Source: Anaerolineales bacterium (GTDB lineage Bacteria; Chloroflexota; Anaerolineae; JAAEKA01). From it: a stretch of DNA of 64,000 nt. This document shows, one piece after another, positions 15,912 to 24,041 of the stretch. The position numbers and the translations under genes are program-made. Under the pieces are notes generated by a model. The model did no database searches and was not told the DNA's origin. It saw only the letters and a list, made by a program, of their open reading frames with translations. The stretch is taken from positions 154,938-218,937 of the forward strand of contig JACKBI010000011.1 in the NCBI GenBank assembly GCA_020634615.1, given 5' to 3'. Numbering within the stretch: the first letter of the stretch is position 1; every line of letters begins with the position of its first letter.

Positions 15912-17054
15912 TTATCCATTGAACGCGTCGCCCAGTGCGCCCGCCAGCTTGTCGAAGAAGCCGCGCTCGTCGCCCAGCTTGGGGGTGCCCAGCGTCTCGC
16001 CCAGTTCCTCCAGCAGCTTCTTCTGCTTGGGGGTAAGCTGAGTTGGCACCACGATCTTGACGCCGATCAATTGATCGCCGCGGCGGTCACTCTTGCGCAG
16101 ATGGGGCACGCCGCGCCCTTTGAGACGCAGGACGCGGCCATTCTGCGTCGCCGGTGGCACCGTGACGACAGCCGTGCCGTCCAGCGTCGGTACCTCGATC
16201 TCCGCGCCCAGCGCGGCCTGCGCGATGTTGATCGGTAGTTCCATGACGATGTCGTTGTCGCGCCGCTGGAAGACGGCGTGCTGCTGAACCGTCAGCACGA
16301 CGTAGAGATTGCCGGGCGGGCCGCCTGACATACCCTGGTTGCCCTCGCCGGCCAGCCGGATCTGCGTGCCGTCATCGACCCCAGCCGGGACGTTGATGGT
16401 CAGCTTGCGCGTGCTCTGCAGCTGCTTGCGGCCGTTGCACTCGATGCAGGGAGTTGTCACGACTTCACCGCTGCCATTGCAGCGCGGGCAGGTCGATGAA
16501 GTCAAAATCGTGCCGAAGATGCTTTGCTGGCGGCGCTGAACCTCGCCCGCGCCGTTGCACTGCGGGCAACGCAACGGGTTGGTGCCTGGCTCCGCGCCGC
16601 TGCCGACGCAGCGGGTACACTGTTCCAGGCGCGTTACCTCGACCTCTTTGTCCACGCCGAACACCGCTTCCTCGAACGTCAGTGTCAGGTTGATGCGCAG
16701 GTCGGCGCCGCGGCGCGGGCCGCGCTGGGCCTGGCGGGTCTGGCTCGCGCCCATGCCCATGCCGGCGAAGAGGTCCTCGAAAATCGAGCTGAAATCGCCA
16801 AAGCCGCCGCCGAAACCACCGAAACCGCCCTGGGTGCCGGCGTGTCCAAAGCGGTCATACGCGGCCCGCTTTTCGGCGTTGCTCAACACCTCGTAGGCCT
16901 CGTTGATCTCCTTGAAGCGCGACTCGGCGTCCGCTTCCTTGTTGACATCAGGGTGGTATTGGCGAGCAAGCTGGCGATAGGCCCGCTTGATCTCGTCGTT
17001 GCTCGCGCCCTTGGGCACGCTCAACACTTCATAATAATCGCGCTTGTTGCTCAT
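15912..17054 (-). CDS. dnaJ: chaperone DnaJ
   Basis: 380 residues; Hsp40 co-chaperone that stimulates DnaK. J domain (1-70) with the HPD motif in QLARQYHPDVNKEAD, then the Gly/Phe-rich region (FGHAGTQGGFGGFGGGFGDF), then four zinc-binding CxxCxG repeats (CTRCVGSG, CPQCNGAG, CPRCNGSG, CIECNGRK), then the C-terminal substrate domain. Full type-I architecture and normal length. No CIRCE operator is visible upstream. dnaK and grpE are not in the window. It is followed by prmA, an arrangement seen in several Gram-positive genomes. Confidence 0.95.
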   Translation of the reverse strand: MSNKRDYYEVLSVPKGASNDEIKRAYRQLARQYHPDVNKEADAESRFKEINEAYEVLSNAEKRAAYDRFGHAGTQGGFGGFGGGFGDFSSIFEDLFAGMGMGASQTRQAQRGPRRGADLRINLTLTFEEAVFGVDKEVEVTRLEQCTRCVGSGAEPGTNPLRCPQCNGAGEVQRRQQSIFGTILTSSTCPRCNGSGEVVTTPCIECNGRKQLQSTRKLTINVPAGVDDGTQIRLAGEGNQGMSGGPPGNLYVVLTVQQHAVFQRRDNDIVMELPINIAQAALGAEIEVPTLDGTAVVTVPPATQNGRVLRLKGRGVPHLRKSDRRGDQLIGVKIVVPTQLTPKQKKLLEELGETLGTPKLGDERGFFDKLAGALGDAFNG

Positions 17055-17395
17055 AACGTCTCTTTTTTGCTATTCGGTGTCATTGTCATCCTGAGATTCA
17101 TAAGGCGCCACGACGCCCTTTGGATAGAGTGAGAAACTTGACGCAGTGTTGTCATGCTGAATGGGTCCAGCTGCCAATACGCACGAGCAGCCATCGCCAA
17201 TGAAGCATCTCTCTGCCATTGCGAGTCGAGATTCTTCATTGGCGGCTCGCTGAAATGAGCGTTGTGCGTAAGACCCATTCAGAATGACATAACCCAGTTT
17301 CTTGGTAGCCGAAGGCGAAGGATCTAAGGTACGTGCAGGTCGAGATTCTTCCTCGCTGCGCTTGTCAGAATGACATTACCCAATCTTACGAAGCA
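17055..17395. repeat. gene-free region with fragments of a TCATTCTGA-type dispersed repeat
   Basis: 341 bp without a gene. It carries GTCATCCTGAG near 17084, AGATTCTTC twice (about 17228 and 17342) and TCAGAATGACAT twice (about 17278 and 17366). These are pieces of the repeat often seen as TGTCATTCTGAGCGAAG...GAATCTC in several phyla. Two decayed copies seem to lie in tandem. Confidence 0.6.
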
Positions 17396-17590
17396 CTAGT
17401 CTTCCCAACCGATAATCCAGGCGCACAGGCCGGCCAGGCCGACCGTCGCGGCCACCAGCGCGAGCCACTGCGTCGTGGTGAAGCCCACGTCACGCGCCGC
17501 CAGCAGCAGAATGATGACCATGCCGATAGACAATACGGCCCACATCACCAGGTTTGGATGTTTATGATACATGCTTTGCAGGGTGTTCAT
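17396..17590 (-). CDS. small membrane protein
   Basis: 64 residues with two predicted helices (NLVMWAVLSIGMVIILLLAA and WLALVAATVGLAGLCAWIIG) separated by a short RDVGFTTTQ turn. GGAGG lies before the ATG, which supports expression. It sits 12 bp after coaE in the same direction. No family recognised. Confidence 0.6.
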   Translation of the reverse strand: MNTLQSMYHKHPNLVMWAVLSIGMVIILLLAARDVGFTTTQWLALVAATVGLAGLCAWIIGWED

Positions 17591-17602
17591 ATGGCCTCCG
17601 GC

Positions 17603-18208
17603 TTACTTTTGTGAATTGACCGCGGCGCGCCAGGCCCGTTCGACCGACTGGCGCAGCGCGTCGAGGTCACCGTCGTTGTCGATCACCACGTCGGCCTGGG
17701 CCACTTTCATTGCCTGCGACGGCTGGGCGTCGATCCGCAAAACAGCGTCATCGTGGCTCAGCCCGCGGCTCTCCATCAGTCGCTTGAGCTGGGCGTCACG
17801 CGGCGCAGTCACGACCCACACCTCGTCGCACAATCGCAGGCTCAGTCCCGACTCCAGCAGCTTGATCGCCTCGATGACAATGACAATGTTGGGAGACCTG
17901 ACCACCAGTTCGGTGATCCGCCGGCCGACGGCCGGATGTACCAGGGCTTCCAGGCGCGCCAGTGCCTCCGGGTCGGCGAAGACGATCTCGCCCAGCCGGC
18001 GGCGATCGATGGGGCCGCCGTTCGGTGCGATGTCGCTGCCAAACTCGGCAACAACGCCTGGATACGCGGGCTGGCCCGGCTCCATCACCTGATGAGCGAC
18101 CTGGTCGGCGTCGATGACAAACGCGCCGAGAGTCGCAAGCATCTGGGCGACTGCGCTCTTGCCCGTGGCGATGTTGCCGGTGAGGCCGATGACAAGTTGG
18201 GTAGTCAC
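17603..18208 (-). CDS. coaE: dephospho-CoA kinase
   Basis: 201 residues; last step of coenzyme A synthesis, phosphorylating the 3'-hydroxyl of dephospho-CoA. Walker A is IGLTGNIATGKS, followed by DADQVAHQVMEPGQPAY (the CoA-lid region) and VVTAPRDAQLKRLMESRGLS with the lid Arg. The frame could start 18 bp earlier (ATG at 18226), but the GTG at 18208 overlaps the ABC-F stop (GTGA) and gives the standard N-terminus (MTTQLVIGLTG). I therefore prefer translational coupling from 18208. Confidence 0.88.
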   Translation of the reverse strand: MTTQLVIGLTGNIATGKSAVAQMLATLGAFVIDADQVAHQVMEPGQPAYPGVVAEFGSDIAPNGGPIDRRRLGEIVFADPEALARLEALVHPAVGRRITELVVRSPNIVIVIEAIKLLESGLSLRLCDEVWVVTAPRDAQLKRLMESRGLSHDDAVLRIDAQPSQAMKVAQADVVIDNDGDLDALRQSVERAWRAAVNSQK

Positions 18209-20202
18209 AGTGCGAACTCCGTCCACTCTTCCATGAGCTGATGCAGCCGGTCTGCCACGGCCTGATATTCGACGCCCAGCGCGCGGACACGCTCCAGTTC
18301 CTGAGCCTGGCTGGCGGCCGCGATTTGCTCGCCCAGCGTCTCCAGCCGGCGCTCCATGCTGTGGATCAACTCCTCCAGGCGGTCGGCCTCGGCCTGGCGC
18401 TGCTCGACAACTTTGCGCTGGCGGCGTTCTTCTCTTGAGCGTTCGCGGTGCAACCGGGCGTCGCTCAGCGCGCTATCGTCGACCTGGCTTTCGCTGGCCG
18501 TTTCTTCCTCAGCCGCTTTGGCAGCGAGATAGGCGCTGTAGTTGCCCTCGTAGGCGCGCATCTCGCCGCGCTGTGCATCCAGCGCCCAGACCTGCGTCGC
18601 CACTGCGTCCACCAGATAGCGGTCGTGGGTGACCAGCAGCACGGTGCCGCCGAACGCCTTGAGCATGTCTTCCAGCACTTCCTGCGAGTCGATGTCCAGA
18701 TGGTTGGTCGGCTCGTCCAGCAACAGGAAATTCGCGCCCTGCAACGTCAGCAACGCCAGCGCGACCCGGCTGCGCTGCCCGCCGCTGAGCACCTCAATGG
18801 TCTTGTACGCATCGTCGCCCGAAAACAGGAAGCGGCCCAGAAAGCTGCGGGCCTGGCCGATCTCCATACGCGGCGACGCGTCCAGGATCGTGTCGAGTAT
18901 TGTCTTCTCAGGAACCAGCATGTCGTGCGCCTGCGCCAGATAGCCGATGTGGACGCTGGCGCCGATGCGCAGCCGCCCGCCCAGCGGCTGAAGCTGGCCA
19001 AGCACCGTCTTGAGGAAGGTGCTCTTGCCGGCGCCGTTGGGACCGATCAGCGCGACCCGCTGGCCGCGCAGCAATTCGATGTCCTCGCTGCGAAAGAGGA
19101 CGTTGTCGTCGGGCGTCGGCCCTGAATGGCGCGCTACGTACTCGTAGCCGCCGGAAACGTCCTCACGCCGCGGCTGGTTGCCGTTGCTGCTGCGATAGCC
19201 GACCACCAGATCGCGGGTGCGCATGACCAGATTGCCGCTGCGCAGGCGCGCGTCGAGGTTGAGCCGGATGGCCTGCCGCTCCTCAGGGCGCTCCACCAGG
19301 CCATCCTCAGCAGCCATGCGCTCAAGCCGGGTGCGGCGACCCTGGGCCTGGCGCGTGTTCTGGCCGGCGATGTTGCGGCGGATGTATTCCTGCTCCTTGG
19401 CGATGTACTGCTGCTGGCGCTTCCATTCCTCAAGCTGGCGCTCGCGGCGCATGGTGCGTTGCAGCGAAAAATGGCTGTAGTTGCCGCGGTAGGCATCCAG
19501 CCGCTGGTTGGCCAGTTCCCAGATGCGGTTGGCGACGCGGTCGAGGAAGTAGCGGTCGTGCGACACCACCACCATGCTGCCGCGCCATTGCAGCAGCACG
19601 CTTTCCAGCCATTCGGTGGCTTGCAGATCGAGATGGTTGGTCGGCTCGTCCATCAGCAGCAGGTCCGGTTCCTGCAAGAGCAAGCGAGCCAGCAAGCCGC
19701 GGGTGCGCTGCCCGCCGCTCAGGTACGCCAGCGGCAGGTGATGCTCGGCCGGGGGAAATCCCAGCCCGGTCAACACCTGGCGGACGCGCAGTTCCCAGTC
19801 GTAGCCGCCGGCCGCTTCGAAAGCTGCCTGCAGCGGTCCATACTCGGCCAGCGCCTGCTCATAGGCCAGCGGATCAGCCATCTGCTCTTCCAAGCGGCGC
19901 AGCTCGTCGGCGCGGCGCATGAGACCGGCAAACTGGGCTGAAACGTCGTCCCACAGTGTGCGGTCGCCGGCCGGCGGCGGGTCCTGCGGCAGGTAGCCGA
20001 TGGTCATGCCGCGCATCCGTGTCACGACGCCGTCGGTCGGCGCGTCAAGGCCCGCCAGGATGCGCAACAGGGTCGTCTTGCCTTCGCCGTTGGGGCCGAC
20101 CAGACCGATGCGGTCGCCCTTTTCGACGCGGATGTTGACGCCCTGGAACACGTCCAGCGGACCGAATCGCCGGCTGAGGTTGCTGCCTGTGATGACTGAC
20201 AT
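18205..20202 (-). CDS. ABC-F family ATPase
   Basis: 665 residues with two ABC domains and no membrane part, so a ribosome-associated translation factor or antibiotic-resistance type ABC-F. Domain 1: GPNGEGKTT, LSGGQRTRGLLARLLL, LLLMDEPTNHLDL. Domain 2: GPNGAGKST, LSGGQRSRVALALL, LLLDEPTNHLDI. The inter-domain linker is basic and helical. A C-terminal coiled coil (about 575-660) resembles the Uup-type extension. The frame opens at 20286, but the ATG at 20202 (MSVITGSNLSRRFG) is the family start. It is the first gene of an ABC-F-coaE-small-protein unit. Confidence 0.88.
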   Translation of the reverse strand: MSVITGSNLSRRFGPLDVFQGVNIRVEKGDRIGLVGPNGEGKTTLLRILAGLDAPTDGVVTRMRGMTIGYLPQDPPPAGDRTLWDDVSAQFAGLMRRADELRRLEEQMADPLAYEQALAEYGPLQAAFEAAGGYDWELRVRQVLTGLGFPPAEHHLPLAYLSGGQRTRGLLARLLLQEPDLLLMDEPTNHLDLQATEWLESVLLQWRGSMVVVSHDRYFLDRVANRIWELANQRLDAYRGNYSHFSLQRTMRRERQLEEWKRQQQYIAKEQEYIRRNIAGQNTRQAQGRRTRLERMAAEDGLVERPEERQAIRLNLDARLRSGNLVMRTRDLVVGYRSSNGNQPRREDVSGGYEYVARHSGPTPDDNVLFRSEDIELLRGQRVALIGPNGAGKSTFLKTVLGQLQPLGGRLRIGASVHIGYLAQAHDMLVPEKTILDTILDASPRMEIGQARSFLGRFLFSGDDAYKTIEVLSGGQRSRVALALLTLQGANFLLLDEPTNHLDIDSQEVLEDMLKAFGGTVLLVTHDRYLVDAVATQVWALDAQRGEMRAYEGNYSAYLAAKAAEEETASESQVDDSALSDARLHRERSREERRQRKVVEQRQAEADRLEELIHSMERRLETLGEQIAAASQAQELERVRALGVEYQAVADRLHQLMEEWTEFAL

Positions 20203-20238
20203 GGTTGCACTGCCGCCCAATCGCTGGGGACCGCGGCA

Positions 20239-20267
20239 ATTATACCACCGGGGCAAGGTGAACCCAA
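20239..20267 (-). promoter_or_regulatory. sigma70-type promoter of the ABC-F gene
   Basis: On the minus strand: TTGGGT at 20267-20262, a 17-bp spacer, TATAAT at 20244-20239. The expected start is about 30 nt before the ATG at 20202. Confidence 0.6.
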
Positions 20268-20282
20268 AAGAGGGTGGGAGTT

Positions 20283-20360
20283 GCAAGTGGCAGGTTGCAG
20301 GTAGCAGGTTTCAAGTGGCAGGTGGGGAGCGGGAGAGAGGGAGAACGGGAGACGAATGCC
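20283..20360. repeat. heptanucleotide tandem repeat plus purine tract (intergenic)
   Basis: Six exact 7-nt units of the form GCARGTN at 20283-20324, followed by a GGGAGAGAGGGAGAACGGGAG tract (positions 20329-20350). It lies between the divergent ABC-F and membrane-protein genes. The reverse complement of the unit (CACCTGC) recurs inside the radical SAM gene at 21638-21679. Confidence 0.8.
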
Positions 20361-20428
20361 AACGTGGTCTGGCACGGCCTCAGGAATTCGTGCATTCGTG
20401 TGCGCAGCATTCGTGGACGGCCCCGCAC

Positions 20429-20456
20429 TTGACCGACGCGCGCTCGTAGGTACAAT
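20429..20456 (+). promoter_or_regulatory. promoter giving a likely leaderless transcript
   Basis: TTGACC at 20429-20434, a 16-bp spacer, TACAAT at 20451-20456. The ATG at 20463 lies 6 bp after the -10, where transcription should start. There is no Shine-Dalgarno sequence. Confidence 0.55.
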
Positions 20457-20462
20457 CGGGCT

Positions 20463-20831
20463 ATGCAAGGCGCTCTGATCTACGGGCTTTCTCTCATCGC
20501 GGGGCTGGCGGCGGTCTACGGGCTGACGTCGCTGGTGCTCAACCTGCCGCCGACGCGCCAGAACCTGGCGACGTTCCTGCTGCTGCTGGTCATAGCCGCG
20601 ACGGGACTGCTGGCGCCGGCGCTGGCGTGGCTGCACCGCCGCATCCCCTTCGGCGGGCGTCCGCCGACACGCCGCGCTGCCTTTCGCCAGGCGCTGTTGA
20701 TCGGTCTGGCGCTGGCGCTGGCCGCCTGGCTGCAACTGGTCGGTCTGCTGGACGCCACGCTGGTTCTCGGCATCACCGCACTGGTGATTCTGGTCGAGGT
20801 GCTGGTGCAGAGCAGGCAGAAGCTGGCATGA
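20463..20831 (+). CDS. small four-helix membrane protein
   Basis: 122 residues, strongly hydrophobic, with four segments (ALIYGLSLIAGLAAVYGLTS, LATFLLLLVIAATGLLAPAL, ALLIGLALALAAWLQLVGLL, TLVLGITALVILVEVLV). A basic loop (HRRIPFGGRPPTRRAAFR) separates helices 2 and 3. No family recognised. It overlaps the radical SAM gene by ATGA (20828-20831), so the two are probably made together and the protein may anchor or assist the enzyme (inference). Confidence 0.65.
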   Translation: MQGALIYGLSLIAGLAAVYGLTSLVLNLPPTRQNLATFLLLLVIAATGLLAPALAWLHRRIPFGGRPPTRRAAFRQALLIGLALALAAWLQLVGLLDATLVLGITALVILVEVLVQSRQKLA

Positions 20832-22180
20832 CCGGTTTCGGGGAAGACGCTGCTTATCCGGTGCGCTGGCAGACAACGGTCGAGGGCCGCTCGCTGCACG
20901 TCATGGTGCGCCGCCAGGCTATCAACCTGCTGCTCGACAACGATAGCCCTTCATTCACATTCGACCCGGCGGGGCGGCTGCATGGTGCGTTTGTCGAAGG
21001 ACGCAACTACCGCCGCAGCCTGGACAATCGCATGCTGGCCAAATGGAGTGAGCAAGACGGAACGCGCTCCACCCGCCGCCGTCGCTGGCTGTCAGCCGAT
21101 GAAGCGCGCGCGGTAGTCGATCTCGCCTACCAGATGGCCGCACGCGCGGCTGGGCTGGCCGGTGACGCGCCGGCCGCGATCCGGTCTGCCTTGGAGGCGG
21201 TGACAGGCTGGACATGGCCGCGGCTGGTTGCGGATCGCCGGTGGTTTGAGCGCATCTATACACCGGTCGGCATCCTTCCGCCCGACCAGTACCTGGCGCT
21301 GGTATTGCAGGCGACCCACGGCTGTTCGCACAACGCCTGCACGTTCTGCACGTTTTACCAGGACATCCCCTTTCGCATCAAGTCGCCCGACGAGTTCCGC
21401 AGCCACGTCGCCGGTGTGCTGGACTTCTTTGGTCCCGCGCTGGCCATGCGCCGCTCCATCTTCCTGGCCGATGCCAACGCGCTGGTGGTTCCCATGCCGC
21501 GCCTGCTGGCGTTGCTGGATGTGCTGGCGGATGGGTTGGAAAGCGAAATAAGGGAAACAGGAAAACCGGGAGCGGCGGCGACCATTTCAGAACCATCGCC
21601 ACTCGGCCCTGATGCCCTGCCAGACCCAACATTCCCTCACCTGCCACCTGCCACCTGCTCCTTGCCACCTGCCACTCTGCCACTCTTCGCCTTCATCGAC
21701 GCCTTTCACGTCGAACGCAAGTCGGTGGCCGACTGGCAAGAGCTGCGCGGGCGCGGACTGCAACGGGTCTACATTGGCATGGAAAGCGGGCACGATCCGC
21801 TGTTGCGCTGGCTGAATAAACCCGGCAACGCGGTCGATGTGCTGGACGCCGTGCAGACGCTCAAAACCGCGGGCGTCGCCGTCAGCGTCATCGTGATGTC
21901 CGGCGTGGGGGGCGCGGCATTTGCCGACGCGCACGTCCGCGACAGCGTGGCATTGCTGAATGCCATGCCGCTGGGCTGGGGCGACCTGATCTACATCTCA
22001 GAGTTTCGCGAGCAGCCAGGCTCCGATTACGTGCGCATGGCTGCGCAGAATGACGTGCGCGCCCTGGCCCCGGACGAACTGCACGCGCAGACCCGGATGC
22101 TGCGCAACGAATACCGCGCGCCGGATCCGAACCAGCCGCCGCAGTTCTCCGCCTACAACATTGACGAGTTCATCTACTGA
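20828..22180 (+). CDS. radical SAM protein with an in-frame low-complexity insert
   Basis: 450 residues. The [4Fe-4S] motif is C166-x4-C171-x2-C174 in THGCSHNACTFCTFY, a spacing known from one radical SAM subgroup rather than the common Cx3Cx2C. After the TIM-barrel segment LADANALVVP come residues about 240-286, a Pro/Ser/Thr-rich stretch encoded by a purine tract and six 7-nt repeats. The barrel then resumes with FAFIDAFHVERKSV and RVYIGMESGHDPLLRWLNKP, so the insert sits in a loop and leaves the core intact. The substrate is unknown. The frame opens far upstream (20627), but the ATG at 20828 overlaps the preceding stop. Confidence 0.78.
   Translation: MTGFGEDAAYPVRWQTTVEGRSLHVMVRRQAINLLLDNDSPSFTFDPAGRLHGAFVEGRNYRRSLDNRMLAKWSEQDGTRSTRRRRWLSADEARAVVDLAYQMAARAAGLAGDAPAAIRSALEAVTGWTWPRLVADRRWFERIYTPVGILPPDQYLALVLQATHGCSHNACTFCTFYQDIPFRIKSPDEFRSHVAGVLDFFGPALAMRRSIFLADANALVVPMPRLLALLDVLADGLESEIRETGKPGAAATISEPSPLGPDALPDPTFPHLPPATCSLPPATLPLFAFIDAFHVERKSVADWQELRGRGLQRVYIGMESGHDPLLRWLNKPGNAVDVLDAVQTLKTAGVAVSVIVMSGVGGAAFADAHVRDSVALLNAMPLGWGDLIYISEFREQPGSDYVRMAAQNDVRALAPDELHAQTRMLRNEYRAPDPNQPPQFSAYNIDEFIY
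21545..21685. repeat. insert in the radical SAM gene: purine tract plus (CACCTGC)n heptamers
   Basis: Starts with a GGGAAACAGGAAAA tract (21552-21565), then about 70 bp of spacer, then six 7-nt units at 21638-21679 (CACCTGC three times, TCCTTGC, CACCTGC, CACTCTG). The total is 141 bp, or 47 codons, so the frame is kept. Confidence 0.75.
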
Positions 22181-22202
22181 TTGCCGCAAGTTTTCAGTGC
22201 TC

Positions 22203-22231
22203 TTGACAAAACGTATGATGTTGCCTATAAT
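22203..22231 (+). promoter_or_regulatory. perfect consensus sigma70 promoter of the liv operon
   Basis: TTGACA (22203-22208), exactly 17 bp, TATAAT (22226-22231). Both hexamers match the consensus fully. The expected start is about 22238. Confidence 0.85.
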
Positions 22232-22237
22232 CTGCCC

Positions 22238-22504
22238 ACCAAAGCAGATTCCACATTGCCGTGACCTGTTCCAGTCATCATAGCCTCACGTCTCGTCCTC
22301 CAGGAGCTGTCGCTTCGTTAGCCTCTGGATTTTAGTTCCTCTGTTGTTTGATGTACTCGCTGTGCGAGGCAAATCCTGGCAAGGAGGTGATCGCTTCTTT
22401 CGACATCACCGAAATCTTGTCCCTTCTGAAATTCCCATCGGTCGGAAATGGGTACCCTTGGCTACCCAACAACCCATCACAATTCTCTTAGGAGGAGAAC
22501 ACCA
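22238..22504 (+). promoter_or_regulatory. 267-nt 5' leader of livK, possible regulatory RNA
   Basis: A long untranslated leader between the consensus promoter and the livK ATG. It contains a hairpin CCCAT...ATGGG (about 22435-22451) near the start codon, an internal AAGGAGGTGAT (about 22381) with no matching gene, and the true SD AGGAGGAGAAC just before the ATG. No known riboswitch class is recognised. Confidence 0.4.
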
Positions 22505-23833
22505 ATGAAGAAGTCTCAGTATTTCGTGATCGCAGTGTTGATGATTGCTGCGTTCGTATTGGCAGCTTGCCCGGCCGCGACACCCGCTCCAACGACGAGC
22601 AGTGGTGACACAGCCGCTACCTCTGGCGACACGACTACTAGCTCCGCCAGCGGCGACACCGCCACCTCATGTGAATGCACTGACCCCAAGGGCTGTGTCA
22701 CCGTCGGCGCCAATGACCCCGTGCGCGTTGGCTGGATGATGGTCGTCTCGGGCGCGGATGCGACCCTGGGCCTCGACTCGAAGTTCGGCGCCGAAATCGC
22801 TGCTGACGACCGCGGCACCATCGCCGGCCATGCTATCGAACTGACAGGCGAGGACGACCTGTGTTCTGCGGAAGGCGGCCAGACCGCTGCCCAGAAGATG
22901 TCGGCCGACAACAAGCTGACCGCCGTCATCGGTACAAGCTGCTCCAGCGCAGCGCGCGCGGCCATTCCTGTGATGTGCGGCGCCGGCATCCCCATGATCT
23001 CCGCTTCCAACACAGCGCCTGACCTGACGGCTGATGACCGCCCGGCCGACTACTGGTGCTACATGCGAACGGCCCACAACGACAAGGTTCAAGGCGCTGC
23101 CATGGCCGAGTACGCCTATGGCGCTGGCTTCCGCAAGGCCGCCACCGTCCACGACGGCAGCCTCTATGCCGATCAGCTGCAGCAGGTTTTCGCCGACAAG
23201 TTCAAGGAACTGGGCGGCGAAATCGTGGCTCAGGAGGCAGTCGGTCCCCAGGATACCGACATGAAGCCGATGTTGACCCGTGTAGCCGCAGCCGGCCCCG
23301 ATTTCTTCTATCTGCCGATCTTCGTGGCCGCTGGCGGCCAGGTGGTCAAGCAGGCTAAGGAAGTTCCGGGCATGGAGAACGTGCAGTTGGCCGGCGCCGA
23401 CGGCATCTTCACGGCTGACTTCCTGCGAGCAGCCGGTGACGCTGCTATGGGCATGAACCACTCAAGCCCTGACTTCTCCCTGTTTGGTGAGGGATATCCT
23501 GCGCTGCTGGAGAAGTACAAGGCCAAGGAACCCGCTGCACCGCTATCGGCCTTCCACGCTCACGCCTATGATGCCTTCAACATCATCGCCAACGGCATCG
23601 AAGCAGTGGCACAGAAGTGCGATGACGGCTCGCTGGTGATCGGCAAGCAAGCGTTGCGCGATGCCATGATCAGCACCAAGGACTACTCTGGTATCACCGG
23701 CACGCTGACCTGCACCGCCACCGGCGACTGCGCGGATCCCAAGATCGCCGTGTACGAGGTCATGGACACCAATCCTGACAACTGGAACCCCGGCGCGAAT
23801 GCCGACAGCAATCCCAAGAAGATCTGGCCATAA
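22505..23833 (+). CDS. livK: branched-chain amino acid ABC transporter substrate-binding lipoprotein
   Basis: 442 residues, periplasm- or surface-facing binding protein of the Liv/HAAT family. Signal peptide MKKSQYFVIAVLMIAAFVLA with lipobox LAAC, so a lipoprotein. A Thr/Ser-rich linker (about 20-50) precedes the type I periplasmic-binding fold. Recognisable segments: VRVGWMMVVSGADATLG (start of lobe 1), IGTSCSSAARAAIPVMCGAG, MISASNTAPDLT, FRKAATVHDGSLYADQLQQ. Several Cys pairs are present, which is unusual for the family. The frame opens 57 bp earlier, but AGGAGGAG lies just before the ATG at 22505. The strong promoter and a downstream terminator suggest it is made in excess over the permease. 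Confidence 0.9.
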   Translation: MKKSQYFVIAVLMIAAFVLAACPAATPAPTTSSGDTAATSGDTTTSSASGDTATSCECTDPKGCVTVGANDPVRVGWMMVVSGADATLGLDSKFGAEIAADDRGTIAGHAIELTGEDDLCSAEGGQTAAQKMSADNKLTAVIGTSCSSAARAAIPVMCGAGIPMISASNTAPDLTADDRPADYWCYMRTAHNDKVQGAAMAEYAYGAGFRKAATVHDGSLYADQLQQVFADKFKELGGEIVAQEAVGPQDTDMKPMLTRVAAAGPDFFYLPIFVAAGGQVVKQAKEVPGMENVQLAGADGIFTADFLRAAGDAAMGMNHSSPDFSLFGEGYPALLEKYKAKEPAAPLSAFHAHAYDAFNIIANGIEAVAQKCDDGSLVIGKQALRDAMISTKDYSGITGTLTCTATGDCADPKIAVYEVMDTNPDNWNPGANADSNPKKIWP

Positions 23834-23845
23834 GGCCATAATTAA

Positions 23846-23873
23846 CCGCCCTGCGGCATATGCCGCAGGGCGG
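23846..23873 (+). terminator. terminator or attenuator after livK
   Basis: A perfect 13-bp stem (CCGCCCTGCGGCA with TGCCGCAGGGCGG) with a 2-nt loop, then TTTG. It lies 12 bp after the livK stop and 168 bp before livH, so it probably lets only part of the transcription continue into the permease genes. Confidence 0.8.
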
Positions 23874-24041
23874 TTTGTCAACTCCGCCGACACAGGGTTT
23901 GGCCAGGCGATCCCCCGTTTCATCTTGTGGCCCCTACCCATCAAGTGGACTCGTCGGAGTACACCACTGGTCGATTAACGAACGCTGCTCTCCCCAGTCA
24001 TCAGTCATCGATCATTACCTCGCTTTGTACGGAGTAAACTC

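Noticed and set aside
16900..17395. CIRCE heat-shock operator upstream of dnaJ
   Set aside because: The TTAGCACTC-N9-GAGTGCTAA pattern is not present; only decayed dispersed repeats are.
20627..20827. 67-codon upstream extension of the radical SAM frame
   Set aside because: It overlaps the upstream membrane-protein gene in another frame; the ATG at 20828 gives an ATGA coupling.
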